Below, one piece after another: positions 1 to 10,706 of a stretch of 64,000 nt of DNA. The translations under genes and the position numbers were made by a program. Within the stretch, counting starts at the first letter, position 1; every line of letters begins with the position of its first letter. A model generated the notes under the pieces. That model searched no databases. It was given only the letters and a program-made list of their open reading frames with translations, and was not told where the DNA came from. Source of the DNA: Calocera cornea HHB12733 (lineage: Eukaryota; Basidiomycota; Dacrymycetes; Dacrymycetales; Dacrymycetaceae); contig KV424014.1 in NCBI GenBank assembly GCA_001632435.1, positions 1-64,000 of the forward strand, in the 5' to 3' direction.

Positions 1-41
1 GGGGTCCATACGGCATAGAGGACACTGCCACTATGGACCCC
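1..41. repeat. 10-bp inverted repeat upstream of uS9m
   Basis: Bases 1-10 and 32-41 are perfect reverse complements with a 21-base spacer, and a third partial copy of the arm lies at 57-63. It lies about 80 bp before the uS9m start codon, so it could be a promoter element, but nothing else supports a function. Confidence 0.4.
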
Positions 42-117
42 GGGTAGCATTAAGACGGGGTCCTGGCTATGCGTAGCTCAGGGTTTTTACCGATGAACTG
101 CTTGGACCAACGCCGCC

Positions 118-1317
118 ATGGCCTGCCGTCGAGCACTGGCGTCGTCCAGCAGACTCATCCAACGATCCCACATATCTCGACACTATGCGACTGGATCTAC
201 CTTTATCCCGCCACAGGCCGTCGAGCAAGGCATCGAGCGAGAAGGTGGGAGGGGCGATGTTGCAGGCGGAGGCGCGCGATGGCCAAAAGACAGAAAAAAG
301 TACATACCGGCGTCGCCTCACTTCTACACCGCACGAGAGGCATACTACCGCACCCTGTACGAGCTGGAATCGCTTGAAAGACAGGCGAAACGCGAGTTGG
401 AACAATCGTCGCTGCTTCCCGCACCGAAGGCCATTCTAGAACGCATCCGACGGCCAGAGTGGATGTCGCAGGCCGCATTCAAGAGCGAAGCCGGATTGAG
501 CATGGGCATGTCTATGCGCAAGCGACTTATCGCAGTATTGGATCAGATGACAATATGGAGAGGCGTCGCCCGACAAGCCGGCCTCGACCACATCGCAGTC
601 ACCCTCACCACCGCGCTCCAGTTCTACGGCGAGCCGGACGGGGGCCAGAAGGCGATGCGTACTGGGCAGCACTTTCACGAGCTCGATCAGTACGGGCGAA
701 GCTATGCACATGGGGCCAGGAAGACCAGCTCTGCGAGGGTGTGGATGATCGCGACGGACCCGAGTCTGCCGACGGCAAGACCGAGTGAGTACGATTGCGT
801 CTATATGCTGATTCCTGGCTAATCCATTATCATGAATGCAGAAGTCGAAACATCCCCAGAGATAGAAGCAGAGCTAGACGAGGTAGAAGCTCTCCAAGCG
901 GAACACGAAGCCTCTGCCGCCACGGACCAGCTCTCCGGGTCTGACGCAACCGCCCTGGTCGACCCTACCTCTTCCTCACCAGCACCACCAAAATTGCTCA
1001 CCAGCACCATCCTCGTCAACTCCATGCCGCTCGCAACGTACTTCAACCTATACGATCGCGAGAAGATCATCCGACCGCTTCGACTAACGGGCTTGCTCGG
1101 GGCGTTCAACGTCTTCGCCATCGCCCGAGGAGGGGGGACGTCCGGACAGGCAGACGCGGTCGCGGTCGCGCTGGGGAGGGCTATCATGAGCCACGCGCCG
1201 GAGATGAAGGGTGTGCTTAGCCAGGCGGGGTTGTTGCATCGGGATCCGAGAATGGTGGAGCGGAAGAAGCCAGGTCAGCCCAAGGCGAGGAAGCAGTTTG
1301 TTTGGGTTAAGCGTTAG
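118..1317 (+). CDS. MRPS9: Mitochondrial small-subunit ribosomal protein uS9m
   Basis: Component of the mitochondrial small ribosomal subunit. Two exons, 118-784 and 842-1317; the intron starts GTGAGT and ends GCAG and gives a 380-residue protein. The last 60 or so residues carry the universal uS9 signature: a GGGTSGQADAVAVALGRA segment, then a D-P-R-M-V-E-R-K-K-P-G block and a basic tail ending WVKR, which contacts the P-site tRNA in ribosomes generally. The first 40 residues are rich in Arg and Ser and lack acidic residues, as expected for a mitochondrial targeting sequence. The long N-terminal extension is usual for fungal uS9m. It converges on the helicase gene, 162 bp between stop codons. 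The family call is firm; the start at 118 is the first ATG of the open frame. Confidence 0.9.
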
Positions 1318-1479
1318 TACCCTGCTTGGGTGCGCGAGCGCGAAATATTGTTATCGGCGATGTAATGTCCAATAGAATGTGTATTGGGCCGCCCAGTGTG
1401 ATATCAATACGTGCGCCGCGATGCTATGGTACAGATGCTGCTATTGGTAAATTGCGAATGAGAAACCCCAGCTTTCCCC

Positions 1480-4400
1480 CTATGATCCATCCTCCATCAG
1501 CTCATCAACTTCATCAACTTCATCATCTAGAGTAACAATGATCGGAGCGTCGAAGCGCGCCCTCTTCCGCCCATTCCCCTCAGAACTGTCGTCCGAATCC
1601 TCCTCGAAGCGCGCTCGTTTGAGGGAGCTCCTCAGCGAAACCGGAGTGGGCAACGATGATCCAACCATGCCGAAGACGTGATCGGCAGAAGGTGTGACAG
1701 GCGGCGGCGTAGATTCTGGGCTGCGTGGCGACGTCGCTATCTCGGCAGGTGGCGACAACGGAATGGACGCGGCGGCAATGGCTGCCGAAGTGGACGTCTG
1801 CCGGGCAGGATTCGCAAATTTGATTCGCATCCGTAATGGGCTCCGTAGAGCAGCTTGCGGAACTGAACCCGCGTCATCGTCCTCATTGATGGTGGTCTGC
1901 ACAACGACATCAGTCGCAGACAATGCAGTTGCTTTCCGGGAAGACTTCGACAACTTCGGGCGTATCGGTGTTGAAGGTGCGGAATCGGCAAAAGCTACTC
2001 CACTGCCGGGGACTGGCATCGAAGTGCGTTCGTTTTGTGTGGCTGAAGGATCAGATACGGTGTCAACGAATTGACCCTTCTTCCGTTTCTTTTGCGGGCT
2101 TGCTTGCCCGTCTACAGCGTCACCGATGGCACCGGAGGACTCATCGTTCATTCTGACCCGCTTCTTAGACTGCTTCGGGCTCACGGGAGAGAACGGTGCC
2201 ATGGACGATCGAGGCTCCGAAGGCGCTTCGCTCGAGTGTCGCGTACGAAGTAATGTCGTGCGGAGCAAGGGCCATTCCTGAGAAACCCCCTCGAGGAATT
2301 GAGGATGCTGAAGGGACGGTTAGAATAGTCACGACTGTACGAAGGGAAGGTACCGATACCTCAACAAAGTGTTTTATGCTAACGTCGTCGACCATCTGCC
2401 GCGGTTGATCATTCGGATGGGCATTTCGAATGCGAACAGCTTCTTCCTCCGCAGTGCCACGAATGACCAGCGTCTTAACAGTGACGTCCCGTATCTGACC
2501 GATACGATGACAACGCTTGATCGCTTGAGATTCTTCGTCAGCTCTCCAGACCGGTTCACAGAAGTACACCCTGGATGCGGAGACCAGGTTGAGGCCGCGA
2601 GCACCGTGCTTCAACTCCATAAGAAGAACACGGTAAACTTCTGAGGTCTCGAATGTTTTGATCGTGTTCTCTCGGTCCTTCACTGAAAGTGCATTGTGGA
2701 AGTGCAGAAAGCGAATTCTGTACAGTTCGAATGCTTCCGTAAGGTGGGATAGAGAGAGGGAGGACGAAGAGAAGATCACAATCTTCTCGGTGGCAGAATA
2801 TTGCAAAATCTGTTTCTCCAAGTCAGCGGTAACATAATTTGTCATGACAGCGCAGACTTACATCCGACAGGATGTAATTCACTTTGTTAGACAGCGATCG
2901 GCGAATGCTCGTTTGAGTCAACGACGCCTCGGATGGAAACCCTGCATTGTGCACATCGCGAGGGTATGATTTGCGAAAGGCCTCATATCGGGGATCCACA
3001 AGAATAGGCGGAGGTGGCTCTTTCTTGGCTTTTCCCTTAGACTTCGACGCCCTGGAGGACCCGGCCGGAGACATAGATGCTGTCTGTACGGCCATGACCG
3101 GGGCAGCCTCTTCTACGTCCGCGCCCACTAAAGCCGAGGCAGACTGTGGTTTCGGCTTGGTCTTTTGGCGAGCTTCCCGGAACTGTTTTAGATTCTCGAC
3201 GTATTGAGATATTTCCTCGTCGAATAGATTGAAAACCGTTCCAAGTTCAGACAACGCTTCCAGGTTGTTATCTTGCATGTCTTTCTGATGCAGGCCGGCA
3301 AAACCACGAATGTGCGAAATGCGCTCCGCTTCCATCAAGCAAGTCCCATTGTCACGCAGCAGGGCGGATGATCTGATCCAGCTCTGCATCACCGGAGGAA
3401 GGCGCTCAACTTCGTAGGGCAGCCACATTCGATCCATGACAGTACTCCACTCGCGGTGGTCGCGAGCTCGAGATCTGGCAAATGATCAGCACAGAAATAG
3501 CAGTCCTCGTCTGTGTCACTTACAGATGTTCGATGGATTGCTCAATGAGCTGGACATCTTCGGCGGAGACACCACGTTTCTGGGCAGTCGCGAGCGACTT
3601 GATGGCTGTTCGCACACGTTCAGCATAGTCGGTTTCATTGTCCGCGTGCCAGAACAATGATCTAAATCTCTATCAGACGTGAGCAACCAAATAGATAGTA
3701 GTGACCTTACTGGGAGAGATTACTAATGACAACACCCAGAGATGCACGATTCTTTGGATGGAAAAGATAATCCTAGAATCACAGATCAGAAGGGGCGCCA
3801 AGCCTCTACAAAACTTGCTTACTTGATCTTTTCTCTCGGAGTCGATGGCATTAATGGCAATTTGAGCCAGAACCGCATTGTGGGTCAACGCAGAGTGCTC
3901 TGTCATATCAAGGACGACAAGCTCTTGTTTGAGTTCTGGCAGTGGTACATCCTGCTCTATGTCTTCCGCTCTGTGTCGAATCATGACCCCTTCCAGACAG
4001 CGCAGAAGTCGCTGCACGGCACCGAACTCGGGGTGACCAGGTTGAAGCAGCGGTCGGACAACGGCGTTGTTCCAATCCGCGTCCTGTCCGATGAAAGGCG
4101 GGACCTTGAGAAACTCGAACATGTTGCCCAGCTTCCGGAGGTCTTCGCCATCACGAGACCGGCTCCACGAATTCGTCGCTTGAGAGACAGAAGAATCTTC
4201 GGATAACAGCGCCTGGGGAACTGTTGGTTGATGGCATGTGGAATGTTCATCGCACTTACCTCGAATCGACTATGAACAACATTGGCACCAGCGGGGGCTT
4301 GTGCTTTCCTCTTGCTCGATCCCATGCTCAGGCCTTTGATGTTCTTGGTTGGTGTACCAGTCACGATCCATCGTGACTCCACGCTCAGTCTGAGACCAAG

Positions 4401-6169
4401 GTCTTTCAGACGACCACCGTCGGCGTTGGCAACATGACCTTCGTCGATGATGAGACGCTGGAAGCGAATATCCAGGAGCGGTGAGCGCCGTCCTGAAGCA
4501 GGCATGCTCTCCGCTGCGAATCCTATGCGCGATGTCAGTGAATGTGCTTCTAGGATGCCGAAGACCGGCAGTGCTCACGCTCATGCGTCATCAACACAAC
4601 GTCATATCGTCGAATGAGAATGTTGGCATTTGGCAAGTCTTCTAAAGGCCGGGTGGGCACGGAAAGAATGCGCAATGCGTCATCATCGCAGTGCTTCAGG
4701 AACTCGGAGTTCCACTGCTGGAAGATCATGCTCGGAACCAGCACGAGAGTGAGCGAGCTCAGCCAGATACGCGTTGCGGGTCGTAATTTGCTGCTCGCAT
4801 CTCTCGTTGCACGCCGTGCACCTTCTGCCTCAGTTTCCAGATAAAACGGGAGAGTCGATCCGGGATCGCCCTGTTCAGCCAGCTCCGCGTCGGCTTCAAA
4901 GCGTTGCATCACTTGTCTAAAGTGGTTGAACGTCTTGGAACCTTCTTGTCCTCGCATTTGTGCCATCGTTGGGCGAAGACCGATGAATGAAGTAGCGGCA
5001 ACGTATTGAGCAAGTTGGCGCAAGGACGGAAATACGCTCTTTGGTGCCGCTTCCTCCTCCCAAAGATAATCGTGACGACGCAGGTTGTGGTAGGGAAGAT
5101 TCTCTGATACGCCCTCCCACGTCATCGAATCCTTCGTAAGTGCCATGGATGCTTGAGGCGTGTTTGGCGGAGCGACGACGCGTCCTTTCGTGGCGAGACA
5201 GAGCGCGATGCACATGCAGGTCTTGCCACTGCCCATCTCTTCGCAGAGAATGCCACCCTTAACACGATCGTATAGGACATCGTTGCGCGATCGTAGTTCG
5301 CAGGTGTATGGGTTCAGATACCATTGTCGCTCGTCGTCCATTGACTCCATTTGCACGTAGCGGGGATCCGCCCAGGTACCAGGCTGGAGCTCCTGGGCTA
5401 GCATGCGCCACACCGTTCGTCCTTGATACGGAAACAGTGTGCTACGCATGCCTGGAGGCGCTTTCCATGTCAACGCATCGCATAGTACACGGTCGGGCTC
5501 AGTATCGGGAACTTTGATGGGCTGAGGCGGGAGAACGGGTGAAGGAAGATCTTGGAATATCTCTGAAAGAGATCGATTGTCCTACATAAATACGCATCAA
5601 CAATGCATTGTAGAAGTTCGGCCATGCATCCCACATACATGATACTGCTGAAAGAACATGCTCCCATCGGTGTGGCTGCCTGGTCCGAGACATTGCCACG
5701 CCAGAACGTCACGAGAGGTGTAGCTGAGCACGGTTGCAAGTGCAGCTGTCGGTTTGAGCTTCCTGGGCCGTTCGCGCATATCAAACATATGATACCGCTT
5801 CAGGAGGTTTTTCGATTTCTCGGTGGATATAGGTAGAAGATAGAGTCTGATATACAATCGCGTCACTGTTCCGGTCGGTCCATCGACATGTCGGCCCCGA
5901 ATAGACGCTTGAGCAAATCCAGCAAGACATAGGTCCGATAACAGGTCTGAGACATTCTGCTCCTCCAAATTGGCGAAGATGAGGCCTTGTAGAGTATCGG
6001 GCAAGCATGCCCAGCGATCGAATGAAACAGCGGACGGGAGCGCCTGAGGCGTCAAGATCAACACGCCTGCGGCGAATGTCTCTGCCGGGGGTTGATAGTT
6101 GTCGTTGGCCGGCTCCATTTCCAGGTAGATGAAAGGAGTCAGACAGACAGATGGTGGTGCCAGAGACAC
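1480..6169 (-). CDS. SNF2-family ATP-dependent helicase (Rad5/SHPRH-like)
   Basis: Probable nuclear DNA translocase for chromatin or repair. Eight exons on the minus strand: 6169-5639, 5581-4579, 4522-4260, 4212-3823, 3669-3524, 3474-2862, 2809-2360 and 2307-1480; they join in frame to 1407 residues. Motif I (GGILCEEMGSGKT) lies near residue 290, motif II is DEGH near 538, motif III reads VTGTPT, and motif VI (QAIKRCHRIGQ) lies near 1080. DEGH instead of DEAH is seen in Rad5/HLTF-type proteins. Unlike Rad5, I see no RING finger: the stretch between the helicase lobes has no ordered Cys/His pairs and instead holds a Lys-rich linker. The N-terminus (1-180) has no recognised domain. The last 270 residues are low-complexity, with basic clusters suggesting nuclear localisation. 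An alternative start is the Met codon at 6118. The exon chain is well supported; the 153-bp intron at 3822-3670 is the least certain. Confidence 0.85.
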
Positions 6170-6582
6170 TATGAGTCTGCTGTCGCGCTAGCGTATTGCG
6201 CCTGGACGAAAGGAGCAAGCGATGACTCGTAGGAAGGAGGTGACCGGGAATAGTAAGAGGTAAAGCAGAATTGCTCCCGCACCGGGCAATATCAGAAATT
6301 AGCTCCCGTACCCTTACCCGGATGCCGGCCGCGGCATCTCCTCGAATGGGTGGTCATTGTCATGGCAACAACCCACAGTCTTTATTCAAAGAACCCCTTC
6401 GGTGAGCCTGGATGCCCGAGGACCCTGACTTCCGGAAAATGATGGTCTGATGCGCTCAGCTCTTGCTTTCCCGCTAAGCACTCGCTGGCTCTGCTAGCTA
6501 GCTCTCTGTCCTTACTCTTGTCCTAGCTGTCTCATCGCTCCCGGGTTTCCCTCTATTCTGAACGCATACATATACCGCAATC
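6170..6582. other. Divergent intergenic region (helicase / kinase)
   Basis: This stretch separates two divergent genes, so it must hold both promoters. It becomes pyrimidine-rich just before the kinase start codon. I see no clear TATA box or coding sequence. Confidence 0.5.
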
Positions 6583-9480
6583 ATGTCTCTCATCAGCATT
6601 AACATCTTGCAGCCAACAATCAACATCGTCGCCTCTCTGCATCCATATCTGGCGATTGTAAAGGTCATGTACGATTGCTATTCTGAGATCAGCGACAATC
6701 GCGAACAATGTCGGAGCGTCGTCGAGCGCGCCGAACGGGTTCTTGGAGCGATCAGCGACGAACTTGCCAAAATGGACGATAGCGTCCGAGAAGAGGAGAG
6801 CATGAAACGGAACTTCTATACCTTGGACGAGTAGGTTGGACACCCTTGATCTAGTTACCACCTAACCCGCGTTCTCCACCAGACACTACACGCATATTCG
6901 GGATATGCTGAAGAAGCTCAGCAAGATGAACTTCCTCAAGATACTGCTGCGGCAAGACGATATCAAGCGCTCATTGAACGACGCGCATGTCAGATTGACC
7001 GACTGTCTGCAGTGCTTTCAGGCAGGCACACTCCGCCGCAGTGGTGACTGAAACCTGACAACCGCATTTCCAGATATCAACACAGCTCGCTCTGCGGTCT
7101 TTCCAAAACGAATACGAGGTAGCGCGGCAATGCGATGCGTCAGATATGCAGAAGAAAATGAAACAACTGGAAGGAAACGATGCAGCTATGCTGGACGCTC
7201 TGCATATCAGCAAGGGTGAGATGATGGAAGCTATGTTGGCGATGCAGAAGGTCAGTGCACATCTACTCCTGGTCCATCAATGCTGAGAGGTATGACGTAG
7301 AATATCTCCGAACATGTGTCCACCACAATCGAGACGAAGATGCTCAAGCATGCGTTGTCGACCCTGCAGCGTGTTTCCGGGCGTTCGTACGGCGGTGCTC
7401 CTCCTCACTGGGTGATCAGCTCGTACGATCTCGAGATCGATGACGATGTGCCGCTCGGGGAAGGCGGGTTCGGCAGTGTCAAACGCGGCACCTGGAATGG
7501 TCTGCCAGTAGCAGTCAAGATCATGACGAAGGAGACATCCCAAGAGGCACTTTTGCGAGAAGTCCAGATCTGGCAACATCTGCGACATGACCACGTCCTC
7601 CCATTCTATGGCGCTTCTGTCACATCCAACCCACCATTCATCGTCTCCCGTGTTCTGGAGAACGGAAATGCCATCAACTATCTCAGGAGGAACCCAGGAT
7701 TCAATCGCGTCAAGCTTGTGCACGAAGTGGCTTTGGGTATGACCTACCTGCACCACATGAATATCATCCATGGCGATCTGAAAGGGGTAAGGACGTCTGG
7801 CATTGATGATTACTGTTCTGAAACGCTTATCCCAGGTGAACATCCTCATTGACGATGCTGGAAAAGCAGTCGTCTGCGATTTCGGTTTGTCAAAAGTGAA
7901 ACAGCATGCGATATCCCGAGCGCCTAGTCAGATAGGCGGGCAAAGCACTGGCACCCTACGATTCATGTCACCCGAGCAGATGATGGGCAAGATTGTGAAA
8001 GCAACCGATGTCTACAGCTACGCGATGCTGCTTTACGAGATCTTCACCGGGGACGTGCCCTTCTTCACGATACCGGACGCGACTTTCTTCGTCCTTGTGG
8101 CGCAACAGCATACCAGGCTGACGAGGCCGACGAGCGAGAAAGTTCTAGCCCGCGGTTTGTCTGACGAGATGTGGAACCTGCTCTGGGACTGCTCGGACCC
8201 GGAGGACGAGTATCGGCCGACGTTCGATGGTGTCCGGATGCGGACAGAACAAATGACACGATTCTTTGTCCCGCCGCAAGCCGAGGAAGCCCGTGATGAG
8301 GACGAAATTACAGGTGCGTGTTGGGTTGTCACGCGGCCGCCTTCATGCCTAACCTCATGCGATGCAGATCTGTTTGCTGCTATGTATGGGGAAGAACCAG
8401 TTAATCCGAGAACCGAAGCAGAAACAACAGCGTTCTTGCCATACCTCGCACGAGCCGATGTGAAGCCCGTCCTTCCGGAACGCAATCCCAAACAACCAAG
8501 TAAGCGAATGTTGTTCCAGAGCAGAACATTGCGCTAACTTAAGTGTCGCTGATGACAGTCAAATACATCCCGCTTTCCACCGCACCAGTAACGAATGGAG
8601 AGGCAGATATCGCACGTATGCGGCAGTCAGAGCGTCAGGTATTTGATACCGGTTCTGGACTATTTCCTGATCGTACATGCAGTTGTGAAGCGCATCCGCA
8701 TGCAGGTTGCATTGCAGGAGCGTCACTTCGAAGGACAGATGAACAAGGGACTCAACAAGAAGACTGATGAAGAGTTTTGGCGCAGCCAGTAGTAAGCAAG
8801 TTATTCCGAAAGGAAGTATTTTCTGACCAGTGCGACCAGTCGAAGCAATCTTGAATCGCCCTGGGTATGGAAACCTTGGGGCATCGTCGAAGTAGTAGCA
8901 GAAGTGCTTGGCAAGAACCCAGATAGGCTCATGATGCCGATGATCATTCCATTCTGGTAAGATCTTGTCACTTTGTAGGATGGATCCACTCTTTGAACTG
9001 TTCCACAGGGCAGCGCCTTGTGCGGAATGGTGGCCAGAAACGGATGTCTCTGCCTTGTGGTGTTGCTGGGATGGACTATTCTCCAAGCTGTAGGTTCTTC
9101 CAGCCGTTATTATCTCAATGCTGCAGCTCACTATTTCAAGGCCGGGAAGCGGCTACGACACTATCACATGCCTCCGTCCATCTGACCCAACGCTCGCGGT
9201 CGGCTCTTTCGATGTGACCTGGCTTATTGTAAGCGCTCTCCCTTTACCCTGTGCTAGAGCCCGGACACTGAGACGATCTTTATAGTACTACTGGCTGCAT
9301 GAGAAAATCGAGAACCTGGAAATTCACGCTAGCCTCCTACGGAGCGGAGGAATCATGATTGCGAATGTACAGGAGGACAGCTTCGCCGAGTTCAAGATCA
9401 AGGTTGAGGAGCAGGGCAAGGGAGCATTCAGGGATATCCGATGGGTGTGTGGAAGATACGGCATAGCAGTGAGGAAGTAG
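6583..9480 (+). CDS. TKL protein kinase with MLKL-like N-terminal helical domain
   Basis: Likely signalling or cell-death kinase. Twelve exons: 6583-6830, 6883-7021, 7074-7250, 7301-7786, 7836-8313, 8368-8499, 8559-8638, 8706-8791, 8840-8956, 9009-9059, 9141-9228 and 9286-9480; total 758 residues in one frame. Residues 1-188 are all-helical and resemble the MLKL-type four-helix bundle plus brace found on agaricomycete TKL kinases. The kinase domain runs from about 230 to 475: glycine loop GEGGFG (about 241), VAVK lysine (about 261), HGDLKGVN in the catalytic loop (HGD instead of HRD, Asp kept), DFG (about 365), MSPEQ. It therefore looks catalytically competent, unlike animal MLKL. The remaining 280 or so residues match no family I know. 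The intron at 7022-7073 has a GC donor. Exons 1-6 are firm; exons 8-11 are the best phase-consistent reading but less certain. Confidence 0.82.
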
Positions 9481-9702
9481 AGATAAGCTAGAGTTACTGT
9501 AATGATCATGGCGGTTCAATATTATTATACTCATGCCAATGGTGCCGTGAACCAAGCATCCGGTTCAGTAGAGTCACGCATGATTGTCGGACGGGGAATA
9601 GCTTCCGACGGAAGAACTACAAAGAGCGTGTCTGTGAATTTCAGCGTGAACCCCAATTGCACTAGCCTCGAGCGAGCAGTACGCTCCGTCGACCTTGCCG
9701 TC

Positions 9703-10424
9703 ATGTCTCTCTCTCTACGTGTACCATCGGCATCAACTGCGCAAGCCATGCGGCGACCGTCGCTATATGCAGTGAAGCAGGCGCGCGCGCTCCGCCGCCC
9801 AATAGCGCGTTCAGCATCGAACACCGCAGAGTCGTCATCGACAGCATCGCCAAATCTCTCCTGGGCCAACTACCTCTCCATTCGACGAGCAAAACAACGA
9901 TGGGAGCTGGCTTCGACCGTGCCCATGACCCTTCTTGGACTCGGTGGTGGAGCGGCGTATTTCGGGGGGCTCGAGGCTGATGCTGCAACACCTATATTTG
10001 GGGTAGAGCCCATGTGGGTGTATGCGGCCGCGACAATTGGATGCATGGGTACGTTCTTCTCGTAAGATCCGTGGGGTTTGAAGGCTGATATGGGACCATG
10101 TGCACAGGGTTGGGCTACTTAGTCGGACCGATGGTGGGCGGAGGGCTGTGGCGGATGACACACCGGAGGTTGATGAGCTCAATCGAGGCCAAGGACAAGG
10201 AGTTTCATTCGCGCATTGTGAAGCACCGGGTACGCATGCATGCGTCTATGCCACCGCGTTTCGTCCAATCTGATCCGCATACGCAGGTGGATCCGAGCCG
10301 ACAGAGCGCCATGAACCCCGTACCGGACTACTACGGCGAGAAGATTGGCTCCCTGCACGATTACCGGAGATGGCTGCGCGATCAGGCGAAGTTCAATAAG
10401 AAGGCGATGTGGCCCGAGAACTGA
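9703..10424 (+). CDS. PAM17: PAM17, presequence translocase-associated motor subunit
   Basis: Inner-membrane subunit of the TIM23 import motor; Pam17 helps organise the Pam18-Pam16 module at the matrix side. Exons 9703-10048 and 10108-10424 give 220 residues. The N-terminal 50 residues are basic and Ser/Arg-rich, a mitochondrial presequence. Two hydrophobic segments follow (around the TLLGLGGGAAYFGG stretch and the GLGYLVGPMVGG stretch; the intron splits the second one's start). The C-terminus has the family signature NPVPDYYGEKIGSLHDYRRW and ends FNKKAMWPEN. The frame stays open upstream to 9502, but the start at 9703 puts the presequence at the N-terminus. Its stop converges on the SH3 protein gene. 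Confidence 0.93.
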
Positions 10425-10463
10425 GAAAATGCGCATCTAGGATGTGGTTGGCTCCTGACGGGA

Positions 10464-10479
10464 GGGGGGGGGGGGGGGG
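10464..10479. repeat. G16 homopolymer
   Basis: A run of 16 G lies 40 bp after the PAM17 stop codon. It is probably unstable in length and hard to sequence accurately. Confidence 0.9.
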
Positions 10480-10706
10480 TCATTTCCCATCATTCGTCGG
10501 GTTTCAATGTATTCAATCCTTGGAATCTATCACCATTCATGACGACGATGCTGCCCCGGCGCTACCCTCACACCTCGAAACGGATCGTTCTACGATGATT
10601 TCATTCGGTGGTTGCGTTGATAGTAATACAATGTTGTGGTAAGGAACGAAACGTGGGTGTGATACAGATTTTTTTTGGGACGTAAGCCTGCGTCATGTTT
10701 TATCAT

